Below are positions 13,123-23,759 of a stretch of 64,000 bases of DNA, piece after piece; position 1 is the first letter of the stretch, and each line of letters opens with the position of its first letter. The notes under the pieces are model-generated. The model saw nothing but the letters and a program-made list of their open reading frames with translations. It was not told the origin of the DNA and searched no databases. Position numbers and translations under genes: made by a program. Source of the DNA: Lumnitzera littorea (Eukaryota; Streptophyta; Magnoliopsida; Myrtales; Combretaceae). The stretch covers positions 16,205,235-16,269,234 of the forward strand of contig JAMXBB010000009.1 of the NCBI GenBank assembly GCA_024138015.1, given 5' to 3'.

Positions 13123-13173
13123 GTACCATATCGTGAAGAGCGCGACGGAGGTGATTTGACAGGTGCTATAAAA
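13123..13173 (+). promoter_or_regulatory. U4 copy 1 promoter: USE and TATA box
   Basis: GTACCATATCG at 13123-13133 matches 9 of 11 positions of the plant upstream sequence element RTCCCACATCG. TATAAAA starts at 13167, 33 bp upstream of the RNA start. The gap between USE and TATA is 33 bp, the long spacing that specifies RNA polymerase II in plant snRNA genes. Confidence 0.85.
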
Positions 13174-13199
13174 GCAGAGACATAAGGGATTCGAAAAGT

Positions 13200-13352
13200 A
13201 TCTTTGCGCTTGGGGCAATGACGCAGTTAGTGAGGTAATAACCGAGGCGCGTCAATTGCTGGTTGAAAACTATTTCCAAACCCCCTCTTGGGCCTGGGCA
13301 TGACCCTGGCCTTGGAGAATTTCTGGAAGGGCTCCCTTGGGGTTAAAGCCCT
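13200..13352 (+). ncRNA. U4 spliceosomal snRNA, copy 1
   Basis: The RNA starts ATCTTTGCGCTTGGGGCAAT, the 5' end of plant U4 that pairs with U6 (stem II). It continues through the 5' stem-loop, with GTGAGG and CCGAGGCGCG, then the stem I strand and GGTTGAAAACTATTTCC. The Sm site is AATTTCTGG near 13318-13327, followed by a terminal hairpin with AGGGCT and AGCCCT arms. The length of about 153 nt suits U4. U4 escorts U6 into the U4/U6.U5 tri-snRNP and leaves on spliceosome activation. Relative to copy 2 it reads GTCAATTGCT instead of GTCTATTGCT at the stem I segment; the human RNA has U at that position. With promoter and 3' box present it is probably expressed, though this cannot be shown from sequence. 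Confidence 0.93.
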
Positions 13353-13353
13353 A

Positions 13354-13367
13354 CAATTCTAGTTAAA
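13354..13367 (+). terminator. snRNA 3' box of U4 copy 1
   Basis: CAATTCTAGTTAAA fits the plant snRNA 3' processing signal CA(N)3-10AGTNNAA, placed immediately after the terminal hairpin. Confidence 0.8.
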
Positions 13368-13379
13368 ATGTTTTATTTC

Positions 13380-14130
13380 CTATTCGAGAGAGATTTAATG
13401 GCTTTTCATGCCATGTGAGTTGCGAGTTGTATACAATGTTCCGATGTTTCTATTTTCGTCTAATTGGTGTCGAAGGTTTTACCGATTTAGCCAGTGTGGG
13501 GTTGATATATTGATCAAAATGATTTCCCAATTTTTAATATATCTATATTTTAGAATACGTGATTCATTTGCTAATTTACTAGGCGTACCCAATAAAGAAA
13601 ATTAAATCCTTAAAAGATGTCCCGATAATGGAACCCTTAAGGAATTTATTTTACATGTTTAACTCTAATGATCATATGAAGAAGGAAACCTCCCTTAAAT
13701 CAATATGGAAACGAGCTTCTATACTTAATAATATGAAGTTTGTTTGTCTAAATAATTCTTATTTTTACCTTGGAAAAAAGAGTAAGAATCGAAGCAATTT
13801 GACTTTCTTTTCCTGGTTATTAAATTCTAATATAATTAATCATGTAATAATTCATATAACATTCACAAGATAATATCTTGTATTTATATTGTTAAGTTAA
13901 AATTGACTATTTGAAACTACATTGAAGGAAAAAGAAATAGTGAATGTGGATGGATTAGTATATGGTAATGGTAGCTCTCTTAAAGCTGGCCTTTTGCATT
14001 ATATCTTTATCTTAAATATTATTAAAGTGAAAATCGCTGTTCGACTCCCCATTATGATATGCGGTTTTCAAGGAAAAAAACATAGCAAATGTGTATGAAC
14101 TGGTAGATTGTATTGGTAGTTTCTTGTATT
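13380..14130. other. Spacer between the two U4 genes
   Basis: AT-rich DNA. Two plus-strand frames (13408-13605 and 13628-13873) have no recognisable domains and lie inside the duplicated interval, so I do not call them genes. Confidence 0.4.
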
Positions 14131-14573
14131 TGTTTCTCTTTTTTTTTTAATAATCGTATTTTTCATGAAACAAGCACATGAAGATATTACTTACAAGCAA
14201 ACGATAAAATAACAAAAACTTAAACTACATAAACAATAATAACATTCCCGTAGTTTTTTTTTTTCTGTATTAAGACGCACTTGTTTTTAGTATGTATTCC
14301 TAAAATAAGAGGCAATTTTGTCCAATAAAATATAGATAATTTATGTCACTAGACTGACAGCCAAAGCTTACTTCTTCATATGGTTCAAATTTTGACAAAT
14401 ATGCTCGAAATTGAAAGAAAAACAATTTGAATCTAGCAAGTACTACTTTATTAACATCAGACCATCTACGCGAGATATTTTAATAAATCTGTAAAAGTAC
14501 CATCTGGTTTTATTACATGCAAGACAGGGAGAAGAAGAGGGCTGAGTTACCTTTTGGTTTCAAGTGAAGGAAA

Positions 14574-14624
14574 ATCCCACATGAGAAAGAATGGAAAGAA
14601 AGTGATTTGACAGGTGCTATAAGA
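14574..14624 (+). promoter_or_regulatory. U4 copy 2 promoter: USE and TATA box
   Basis: ATCCCACATGA at 14574-14584 matches RTCCCACATCG at 9 of 11 positions. TATAAGA starts at 14618, 32 bp before the RNA start. The USE-TATA gap is 33 bp, as in copy 1, so the polymerase II geometry is kept. GTGATTTGACAGGTGCTATA, spanning the gap to the TATA box, is shared with copy 1. Confidence 0.87.
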
Positions 14625-14649
14625 ATGGAGGCATAACAAGTTTCATGGT

Positions 14650-14802
14650 ATCTTTGCGCTTGGGGCAATGACGCAGCTAGTGAGGTAATAACCGAGGCGC
14701 GTCTATTGCTGGTTGAAAACTATTTCCAAACCCCCTCTTGGGCCTGGGCTTGACCCTGGCCTTGGAGAATTTCTGGAAGGGTTCCCTTCGGGGTAAAGCC
14801 CT
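14650..14802 (+). ncRNA. U4 spliceosomal snRNA, copy 2
   Basis: Full-length plant U4, differing from copy 1 at only a handful of positions: CAGCTAG for CAGTTAG, GTCTATTGCT for GTCAATTGCT, GGGCTTG for GGGCATG, and GTTCCCTTCG for GCTCCCTTGG in the terminal loop. The U6-pairing 5' end, the 5' stem-loop, the Sm site AATTTCTGG and the terminal hairpin are all present. In the mature particle U4 carries Sm proteins and binds the 15.5K and PRP31-type proteins through its 5' stem-loop. It also has a better USE core (CCCACAT) than copy 1, so of the two it looks the more conventional and probably the stronger gene. Confidence 0.94.
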
Positions 14803-14803
14803 A

Positions 14804-14817
14804 CAATTTTAGTCTAA
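14804..14817 (+). terminator. snRNA 3' box of U4 copy 2
   Basis: CAATTTTAGTCTAA matches CA(N)3-10AGTNNAA at the same distance from the terminal hairpin as in copy 1. Confidence 0.82.
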
Positions 14818-14830
14818 ATTTAACTGTTAT

Positions 14831-15179
14831 GGCCGGTGGTAGGACCTCCTGGCTGGAGTACAGTAAATGGGGTCCTTGGATGTCCAAACGGAATATATTA
14901 TTAAAAAGGGTGTTTTGTTTTCCTTTCAGTGTTTATGTTGATTAAACAAGTAATTCAATCTGATAGGTGGAGAAGAAATTACGTTTTTATTGCATCGCTT
15001 TCTGAGTTTTGTGTATCTTTTTAATATATATTTTTTTTCCTGCGGTAAAATAGGATATTTCATTATCATAAAAACCATAGTTACATAATCCAATAACATA
15101 GTACAAGCTCCCTCGCAAAAGAAAGACGGCACAAAAACTCATCATAAAATATACACAAACACATCATCCTGAGTCGACT
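14831..15179. other. Spacer between U4 copy 2 and the LINE
   Basis: Nothing supported. A short plus-strand frame starts with ATG at 14829 just after the 3' box but has no family resemblance. Confidence 0.35.
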
Positions 15180-17440
15180 AATATCCAATTGCAAAAGGTG
15201 CAGCAGCAGCTGCATAGGCACGAACGCTTACAAATCATCCTCCAATTCACGACCAAGATTCGCCAACCAATCCATAACTTAATTGGCTTCCCTAGGCTGA
15301 TCAGATATTTGTACTTTTTCAAAGAGGGTTAATTTGTCCCTGCAAAATGAAACCAAATCTGTTAAAAGTCACTGTAGAGCTTGATGATACAGCCCAACAG
15401 CTTTATAGCAATAAATGAATCAAAGACCATTTCAATTTTTCTAAGACAAAGAAGCTACACATAATTCAATGTATAAAAAATGGCCCAAAATTCAGCGACC
15501 AAAACATCAACATGCCCAATTTTCTTTGAAAATCCAAAAATGCAGCACCCCGCATCATCTCTAAACACCCCTGCAACAGCTGCTTGAGCGCTAGTTGAAT
15601 GTATAGAAGCATCCGTGTTGATCTTTACCCAACCATCTACTGGCGGTTTCCACTTGATAAGCTGAGGAACCATTCGTTTCAAGTATTGGTGATTGTGATT
15701 AAAAACCCAAAATTCAGATGCTTTGCTCCTGATCAATTGAACTAGAATATGTTGCCTATTGTCATCATTCTTAACCAACAAATTTCTATCATACCATATT
15801 AACCACAATGCAAAAGCAAATAAAATAACAGCAGGAATAACAATATTTTTAGAGCATGCTCTATTTTGTTTAGCCAAGGAGAAAAAGGATGAGTTAATGA
15901 GTCAACTTGATCCGCTAACCCAAGCTCACTCCATGTTACTTGAACATGCAAATAGAGGTGCAGAGCATGCTCTGCAGTTTCCCTTTCCTCATAATGTTTA
16001 GGGCACTGGATTACTTCCTAACATTTTATGAAGCCATTTAGCTGTTGGCAATCAATCATTTAAAGCTTGCCAAAGGAACAATTAATCTTTTGGACTTAAA
16101 TTTGCTATCCACAATCATCTCAAATTCTTACAACCTGCAACACCATGGCATATTAAATGCTTATAAATTTCATGTATTGTAGGAAGGGTATGTAATTAAT
16201 GGGAGAGAGTTGGCTTATCCTCCTTATCTGGCAACAACACAATAATACCAGCACAACTTCTAAAAGGCCTTGTAATTTCAAATCCTAATATGTCATCCTT
16301 TCACTCAAACTGAGAGATATTCACTTCCTTGACAGTTATGTTCTCAGCATTTTGAGGTAAAGGACCAGCAGCTATTTGTCGCATTGTGATGTCACCTTGC
16401 CAATAATCAGCCCAAAACCTTGCTGATTCACCACTTCCCAACCTTACCACTCTTTGCTTGTACACCCAAGAACTAGCTTCCACCAACTCCTTCCTTAAGG
16501 ACGAGGCAGTAGGTGTATATTCCAGCTTGTTACTATGAGTTCTGTTTTATACCTATCATGACATAACTGAGACCACAATTCAGTACCCATATGAAACATA
16601 CAATATCTATGGATCATACAAGCCTTATTTCTAGTATGCAAATCACTGAACTCCTAAACCTCCTATCTCCTTAGGCTTTGTTAGCTCACTGCATTTGACC
16701 TAATGCACTTTCTGTTGATTATTGTGTCCTTTCCACACAAAATTCCTTAATAATTTCTCAATATCAGTTACCAAAATTATCATGAAGTTTTGAAACTTGT
16801 AAACAATAATTAGGCAAAGCATTAAAAACAGAATTAACTAGCACAATTCTTCTCGCCATATTGGGTAGTCTACCCTTCCATCCATTTAACTTCTTATTCA
16901 GTTTATCCATGAAAAAGACAAAGTCTGATTTCTTTGTTTTCAGCCTATTTCCAATTGGATGACCAAAATATTTCCCCAAAATAGCACCTTCCCTTATTAT
17001 TCTTCTTTTGTGACTTGCATGCAGAGTTGCTCCTGTACATTAGGTGAGAAAATATCCATTGATTTATTGCAGTTCACTCTTAAACCTGACCATCACTTAA
17101 AGTATCCTAAGACATCCTCGATCTTACTTGCCATATAACATGAAGCCTCATCAAACAACACCATATCATCCACAAATAATATATGTGATAGCTTGATCTT
17201 TGAGCCTTTGAAAGTCAAAGGCTTGCATTCCTTATCACCAAGAGCCTAATTAATTAGTATGATTTGAACCCATTCATGCAGCAAGCAGAGACTTACTAAA
17301 GCCCACTTGATGAAACTCCACTCCATTTGATTATCATATATCCCATCTTTTCCATTTTGCTTTGGAAATGAATGCATGACCTCCCTCATCAGTACGATAT
17401 GATCAAGCTTTTCAGCCAGGTATAAGTAAATCTTATATGT
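15180..17440 (-). mobile_element. 5'-truncated LINE (L1-type non-LTR retrotransposon), decayed
   Basis: On the minus strand, broken frames give the end of a LINE ORF2 in the usual order. Reverse transcriptase lies at 17440-16760 (HSFPKQNGKDGI, then HILFVDDMVLF with the FVDD catalytic box at 17165-17176, then GKYFGHPIGNRLKTKKSDF and LNGWKGRLPNMARRIVLVNS). A zf-RVT-like linker is near 16300-16020 (FLWQALNDWLPTAKWLH). An RNase H domain with VKINTDASIH sits at 15877-15245. The 5' part of ORF2 (endonuclease) and all of ORF1 are missing. Stops and frameshifts make it inactive. It ends about 0.4 kb from the LTO1 stop codon, so it lies in the gene's 3' flank. Confidence 0.85.
15455..15877 (-). pseudogene. 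LINE RNase H domain, longest surviving frame
   Basis: An uninterrupted 140-codon frame. The first part is linker (ILFAFALWLIWYDRN), followed by KWKPPVDGWVKINTDASIHS, which supplies the first acidic residue, then GVFRDDAGC and LVAEFWAIFYTLNYV with the catalytic Glu. The frame then stops, although RNase H sequence continues in the same frame beyond it (IEMVFDSFIAIKLL), so the domain is cut by a nonsense change. Confidence 0.75.
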
Positions 17441-17878
17441 TGCTTTTAATAACTAAAACAAACTTGTAAATAAGTTGATAAAATCTTCAGTGACCTGAAA
17501 TTAGCATTGTCTGATATGCTTGAAATACAATATGATGATTTAAAATTTAAAATGTAATACCAGAATTTGAAATCTCTCCTCTTCTATTTATCCTGCGATT
17601 GTTGCAGCTCAACTCTTATGTCTATAGTTACATTGGATAACATTATTATATGATATGTTATATCATAACTCAAAGTACTTGTTAACAAAGATTTCTGTCC
17701 CAAATAACTGGAAACGCCCTCCTACAAGGGTTTTTGAATAAGCAATGCCTACAACCTACAGCTATTTGACTTGTTTCCAACAGGGTGTAGACTTGTAGTA
17801 TACAAATGCATATACAGTAGCTACAAAAGCCACACCTGATCTGTACATCTATAAAAGAGCCGAGTAGCACAGAGCATC
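17441..17878 (-). other. LTO1 3' flank and probable 3' UTR
   Basis: About 0.4 kb between the LINE and the LTO1 stop codon. It should hold the 3' UTR and poly(A) site of LTO1, but no single polyadenylation signal stands out. Frames here are shadows. Confidence 0.4.
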
Positions 17879-20800
17879 CTAGCTTGGTTGACCCAGTTCA
17901 TTATTTTCAAAACCAGATATCTGCGCTAGTTCAGGCAATTCGAGTTCTCCACTCAAAACCTGAAGAAAAATAAATGCCTTCACTAAGGAACTGCATTCCA
18001 ATAGAAATGAATTGGAATTCAGAAAATTGATAATAAACAAGATCCTGCACCTCGCCATTAATAACCCATGTAGGGAAACCTTCAATTCCAACATCTGCAC
18101 ATGCCTTGGCTATTTTAGTTCCCTTTTTATATCCTTCAGGAAAGCATTCTACATAATCTAATACCTTTGCGGCATCATGGCCAAACATCTGGATCCACAA
18201 AGCACATAATTAATGTAACAATACAACACCTCGGATGTCTCTTAATAATCATGAAGCAAACTACTTTTGTACAAACTATACCTACCTGTTTTTGTTCCAA
18301 ACAATGAGAACACCAAAAAGCACCATACATTTTAGCACCTATAGAGCGCAAATGCCTTGCAAGGGAAAGGGTGAAATTACTTGATGGTGTTGTTACCTCA
18401 GTTGTGAAGAATGGAATCTCCGTTTCAGCAAAACTACTCAGATAGCAAAGAAGAAAGCATCAGATAGAATATTCTTATGTGACTTGAAAACATCTAAAAA
18501 TTCATAACATTCAAACTTCTAAAGAGATCAATAAGATGGCAAATACAATGAAAAGATTAATTTACTTAGTGCTCTTGTTTTGCTCATAAATTGCAGAGAC
18601 ATTTTGATGTTCAATATGTCAACTGGGGTGCAGCGTACATGAAAACATAAGCATTGGTTGCTCCAGAAAGAAAATGGCTTCAGATATATTTGATATCAAA
18701 CATAATTGAAAAGCTGATTAGGCTTTTGCTACTGTTAAAAAAAAAAAGGGGTCAAAACCCCCTTCCCAGTGAATTATGTACAAAACAAAAGTAGAACTCA
18801 AACAAAATTAGTGTTTAGAGAGAATAAAAATTCATAAGATAATGGAGAATTTAGAAAGCAAAGGCAAGCACATTCCAATGGGCGGTTTGACTAGTTATAC
18901 GACATGAGACTACACTATCCTGGAGCCAAGTGTTCGTTCAACTCCAATATCAGGTGGAAAGACTCAAAAAAGAGTCAGTAGAAGAAATTTGCATTTGAGG
19001 CTTTCAGAATTCTTCAATAATTTACGTACCGTATATTGATCAGCATCCCAACTAGATTGAATAATAAATAATAGTGATACACTTGCAGTGCAAAAGAGTT
19101 TGTAGTTACCTAGAAGGAACAGATTGAGAAGTACCATAAGCAGCACTAAGTGTTGCAACAACCAAGCTCGCCATGCACAGCTGCAATCCAACTATCTTCT
19201 TTGCATCTTCAAACCCAAAATCCTGTTAAATAATCATGAGCTCTGATATTGATCCAAGTGAACCTTTTCAAGCAATAATAAATGCATTAAAATTTGAAAT
19301 TCAAACCTTCAGTGTAATGAAAAATAAGCTGAATGACAAAAGAGCTGATAGTAGACAGTATGTGCATGATGCTCCTGAAAGATTTGTGCTTAGGATGTAC
19401 AAGAAGTATGCACTGGCACTTGCCATGGATGTAGTAATTCCAAGTAAAACAAATCGACCACCATCTTCACCAAGTGCAAGCACTGAGTTTTTCTGCATCA
19501 ACTTTACACCAAGTGCTGCAACTGTCCCATATACGACCATTCCAATTAATGGAAGAGGAACACCTGTTGAAATTGAAAATAAGCCATCACCAATTCAAGT
19601 CAATGACAATTGACAGGTGTAAATTCTACTTTGAGGACAAAGTATGGCTAACCCACATTGGAGAGGGCATATAGGCACCTATACTCCCAAAATAGCTCAA
19701 GCAAATGAAAGAATAAAACATATTTGAACATCCCAGAAGTTGATTCATTATAGATATCTATACATATGTCATGAACCAGCAGATAAAAGGGTTCCCTTTT
19801 GGTTTTCACCTATAATACTGATATTTCCTTTTTCACTTTACCAGAAAAATTATAATGTAAAACTTTAACAGCATCGATCAGTATGAATTCACAGTACGAT
19901 TTCTTCTGAATAGGCATCCAACAAAAGTTCCCAAGTCTTTTGCATGCTTTAACTTATTGAGATAATCCGAATATCAAAAGTTCTGATAAGTGAATAAAAA
20001 TATCACCTTCAAAACTTATCAGAAACAGACATTTAGCATCAATTTTCCCAATAAATCCATTTTTAGTAAACCTTTAAAAATACACTAGAATGATGGATAC
20101 GATTAAGAATGAATTGGTCAAATTCCTTTTCTGTTTTTTCTTCTTCTTTTTTTTTTTGGTTAGGGGGGGGTGGGATGCGGTGTGGTTTGGGATGGGATGT
20201 ATATATTACTCTAAAGATAGATCTTTTCTGGTAAGTACTTTACTCATACTCACTATCAGTGCTTTAGTTTCTTTTTTACCATACTATTAAATAACATTAA
20301 GAAGTGTCACTCGAATGTCTATTACATGCAAGATAATATGGATCAATTACCAAAAACAGAAGCATAATCACTGTTGAGCACATCACTACAGCTGCCACCA
20401 CCAATTGGACAAAATGCATCAGAGTTTGAGAGCTTGAGGTAAGTCAAGTAGGTAGTTTCAATAAACCCAACACTTCCAAGTCCTGCACACCATTTATACA
20501 TGGAAGTGCTGGAAGATAAAGAACTTGCACTTGAAGAAAACCCCTTTTCAGCTTCTGATTCAGGACTGGGACCCGACTCAGAGGAGGAACGACACCTTAA
20601 TGGAACCAAAACCAATTCCCTCTTCAAAAAAAATTAAAAAAGAAAAAAAAATGAAACTCACATCCAAAGTTACCAACTTTATCAGATTAATCAATAGAAA
20701 ACAGATAAAACTAAAAGGAAACCTTACAGAACATGCAATAGTACACAATCGTCATATAAATTGTATGCTATGTTGCCTCATGTAATGTCAGATGCAAGGC

Positions 20801-23062
20801 CAAGAAAGTTAATTGCCATAATCAAGAGCAACATGATCACAACAATGAACATGTCAAGCTTTAACTGATCTTCCAGGCAATATGAGCCTAAAGACACTAA
20901 AAGAAATTCCTCATGGCAGACCTTACATACTTTTTATTACTGTTTCGTGAGTATGTTTATCAATTCCCTTATACTAAACGAACAAGTAAAACATGTCGGT
21001 GGAAGCTATCCAAATGCCCATTATATGTGCTTTTTCTGCTGAAGGTACATGCAGATGTAAGGCCTTTCGAGAGAAACATAAGAATGACCGCCATCTAGAG
21101 TAAATAGAAAGGCAGAAACTCATCTTCATAAACTGAAAAATGGTTCCTTTTGAGGAAAGGAAAAAATTATACCTGAACGTATAGAAACTCTCGAACTTTT
21201 CAAGATGGCACGTTCTTTCTACTGTAAAAAACATTTTTGCAAGTACATTTTTAACAGATTTTCTATTTCGTCCCGTCGTACATCACTGAAACCTTCTACA
21301 ACACCTCTGCCACCAGATTCCTATGTGCAATTAACTGATCCTTCAAACACATTCCAATCTCAAGTATAACCAAGAACATTCATTTTAAATCGGAGGAAGC
21401 TGTTACCGGAGATTAATAAAGGATCAAGAAAAAGATCATGCACTCCATCCTCAGTTAGCAGAAAAGAGTTCCTATGCCCCAATCTACAGCTGGATGTGGA
21501 TTGAGCATGCTGCTCATCCTCCAAAAGTTTCAGCTACCCTAATAAGTTGTACGAGTGGAACGGACAGGCCTCACATAATAGAAACATATAATCAGGTAAG
21601 GTACAAGATACTCCCATACACTTGCTGTCAATTATTTTGTGAAGTAGAAATAAGGGCATTTCACAAATTAGTGAAACACTTGCATTTGTGTCTTTTCTGT
21701 TGGATGAGCAGTTTTTTCAATCCCTGCTTGACCTTGCTGGAAGATGGCCAAAGCATTAAAAGAGGCCAAAAGATATGAAGCTGGTTAGGTTTCTGCTCAT
21801 GTATCTTATCAGGCAGTTTTAAAACTCTGACGTGTTCTAAAAAATTAGGATCAGGTCATTAACCATAGGATAGGAAAAAACGAGTGGTCGATGAAGAGAT
21901 GGATCCAAAAGGAAAAAGCAGGGAAAACAACTACAAAAACCGTCTACTGCTAGTTTCCCTTTTTTTTTTTAATCTCCACACATCCTTTTCAAGAATTGTA
22001 GCATAAGTGCATTTTCTAATGACCTCATATGAAAACAACAAAGCCATAGAAAGAGAGATCAGCCTATCAGAGACCTACCAATCAGACAGCAAAATGTTCC
22101 ATTTTAAGAATAAGGGTTAGCCCAACAGCTAGAGGCTAAGATCTTTCATGCCAATTTGCATGGGGTACTGGGTTCATATCCCGCTAAGAATACTTTGAGG
22201 CTACCTAAATAGTATAAGCTACAACTACCTGTGCAAGGGCCCTGAACGTTAGTTCACGTGAGCCAGTCGGATTGAGACCATGCTTCTCCATTAACAAGAG
22301 GTAAAAGGAAAATGAAAAACAAAAAATCTATCTTTGTTATCTGTCTAAAAAGCAATTAAAATTGCAAAAGTGATGATTGAATTCATACTCTAGTTATTCG
22401 GATTAAAATATTGATTATCCTTAAAATCAGTATCCACAGCATTCATCAATTAGTCTAAAGTCATATAGTCTGAAACACCCAAATCATGGTTAACTCGGTT
22501 CCCCTGACTACTCGATGAGGGTGATGGAGTTATGTGCCCCTGATTACTGTTTCTATCTATGTCCCGTCCGATCATAAAAAGCAAGAAGCGTTGCCCTTTT
22601 TAAATTTTCATAGATTATCAGCAAATGGCGTAAGTAAGATCGTGATGTTGGTGGGGTAAAAGTAAAATTTTCTTATCCTGATGTCACTATCCGTGCACCT
22701 ACCAATCAATTACCATGCAGGAGAACTCGAACATTGACATAAGACCGAAGCTTCTACGGAATTTGGGGCGTAGTTTGAATCAAGTAACAACATTCCCGTG
22801 TTCTAAGAAATCAAGAAAAAATGCAAAATACACATGGGAAAATCGAGAATTAAGCAACCTTGTACATGCAATCGATTGATTTCCAACAGTACAACAGGTA
22901 AAAACTGAAATTAGATAAAGCACAGCGTAAGTTATGAATTATTAAGTGATGTTGTACCTTGAAAGGAGTGGACCTGGAGAGAGAAGGAAGTAAGGGATGG
23001 GAGAGAGAGGATTTGGCGAAGAATGGAGGAGAGGAAGTTGGCATGGCGATGAAGCTCACCAT
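17879..23062 (-). CDS. LTO1: Chloroplast thiol-disulfide oxidoreductase LTO1 (VKOR-thioredoxin fusion)
   Basis: Minus strand, seven exons: 23062-22958, 20621-20351, 19563-19307, 19222-19110, 18433-18286, 18188-18051, 17959-17879. All junctions are GT/AG and the phases close on 370 residues. The ATG lies in an AGCACCATGG context. Residues 1-60 are Ser/Pro-rich, a likely transit peptide. The VKOR domain (about 77-245) has roughly five hydrophobic segments, loop cysteines C106 and C113 (CPIGGGSC) and the CTYC redox pair C192/C195. The thioredoxin-like domain (about 250-360) has WCSHC (C290/C293), a second pair C313/C328 and the cis-Pro motif GFPTW. The family sits in thylakoid membranes, takes electrons from lumenal thiols and makes disulfides, for example in PsbO for photosystem II assembly. 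As I recall, Arabidopsis LTO1 has these cysteines at the same spacing. No frame breaks were seen, so it should be functional. Confidence 0.95.
20622..22957 (-). other. LTO1 intron 1 (2.3 kb)
   Basis: Bounded by AAG|GTACAA and TTGAAG|AGG on the minus strand. It holds a SINE-like repeat (22114-22315) and, next to exon 2, the stretch whose diverged copies recur at about 48.9-49.1 and 52.98-53.35 kb in the U2 array. No coding exon is seen inside it. Confidence 0.8.
22114..22315 (+). repeat. Possible tRNA-derived SINE in LTO1 intron 1
   Basis: A weak A-box-like TAGCCCAACAGC near 22118 and a B-box-like GGTTCATATCC at 22171-22181 (consensus GGTTCGANTCC) lie about 50 bp apart, as in tRNA-derived SINEs. 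They are followed by about 130 bp of unrelated body ending in an A-rich tail near 22300-22325. Target duplications were not resolved. Confidence 0.45.
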
Positions 23063-23191
23063 GGTGCTATAGCTTTCCTCTTCCGATAGCTTGCAGTTGC
23101 TTGAAGTAAATTCTGTTAAACAACTGTCGGTTCATTGTTTTCTATTGGTTTCGATTTAGAACCGGCTCGTGAGAACAACTAGACTAGGTGG
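23063..23191 (-). promoter_or_regulatory. Remaining proximal promoter and 5' UTR of LTO1
   Basis: Only 129 bp separate the LTO1 start codon from the first base of the Tat element's 5' LTR. Any 5' UTR and core promoter must lie here or extend into the LTR. No clear TATA box is visible. A CT-rich 5' leader (AAGAGGAAAGCTATAGC) precedes the ATG. Confidence 0.5.
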
Positions 23192-23682
23192 TGTTGATGG
23201 GGCATCATGTGAACATGGTCTTTTAGGCCGATTCGATCCAACGTGTTTCGTATCTTAGGGCTCACTTCTGCGGGCTTAAGTCTTAGACCTGTATAGATCA
23301 AGTCCAATAAACTTTGCAATAACTAAAATACACAAGATAATAATAAAATAGTTACGTTTTGAATAAGTAGGATACGTTGAGTATAACTACTTCACTCTCC
23401 TATACTTACGGAAGAAAATCTCTCCCACCAACTAATCTCCAACTGCCAACTCTGCTCTATTATAAACACTAGCCTATTACTCAATGGTAAAGTTCTTTAG
23501 ACTTTGCACAATAAGCTTGTATACTTTCCTACATTAATTCTTACTCCCGATAACCCATTGCTAACTTAGGCATTAAAGTAACTACGCTGGATAACCTCGT
23601 AGTGTCTCCTCATTATATATTGTTTTGTAGGCTCTATACGTATAAAGCCCAAACAATTATCGGCAAGAACTTTGAGACGATA
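23192..23682 (+). repeat. 5' LTR of the Tat element
   Basis: Starts TGTTGATGGGGCATC and ends GAGACGATA; the 3' copy starts TGTTGACAGGG and ends GAGACGACA. Shared inner words include GCGGGCTTAAGTCTTA, the TATA region TATTATAAACACTAG, CTAACTTAGGCATTA and TGTTTTGTAGGC. Judged by eye, the two LTRs are strongly diverged, so the insertion is old. Confidence 0.88.
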
Positions 23683-23700
23683 TTTAGCACAGTTCATGGA
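23683..23700 (+). other. Primer-binding site of the Tat element (decayed)
   Basis: TTTAGCACAGTTCATGGA directly follows the LTR. It equals a TTTGGCGCCGTTCGTGG-type Tat PBS (tRNA-Asp type, as I recall it) in which several G and C positions have become A or T, consistent with deamination of methylated cytosine. Confidence 0.6.
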
Positions 23701-23759
23701 AAGCTAAATTCTTATACTTGAAACCTTAAACACATTAAAAACATACCTCATGAGTAATT

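Larger units (their letters stand above)
12600..13380 (+). repeat. U4 tandem unit, copy 1 (gene plus upstream DNA)
   Basis: The U4 gene at 13200 and about 0.6 kb of upstream DNA match, in order, the DNA upstream of the U4 gene at 14650. Shared stretches include GCATGAAATAAAG/TCATGAAACAAGC, the ACATTAACAATAAT run, a long T run, and TACGCGAAGATATATTTTAT near the promoter. The repeat period measured at the U4 starts is 1450 bp. The gene was therefore duplicated together with its promoter. Confidence 0.65.
14131..14830 (+). repeat. U4 tandem unit, copy 2
   Basis: Second copy of the unit described at 12600-13380. Similarity is highest from the promoter to the 3' box and falls upstream, where runs of T and AT-rich words differ in length. 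Confidence 0.65.

Noticed and set aside
14829..14940. Short plus-strand frame starting MAGGRTSWLEYSKWGPW directly after U4 copy 2
   Set aside because: Too short, no family resemblance, no continuing exon found; the position after the snRNA 3' box gives no support for a gene.
19236..19613. 125-codon plus-strand frame
   Set aside because: It is the antisense shadow of LTO1 exon 3, whose minus-strand frame has matching splice sites and VKOR motifs.
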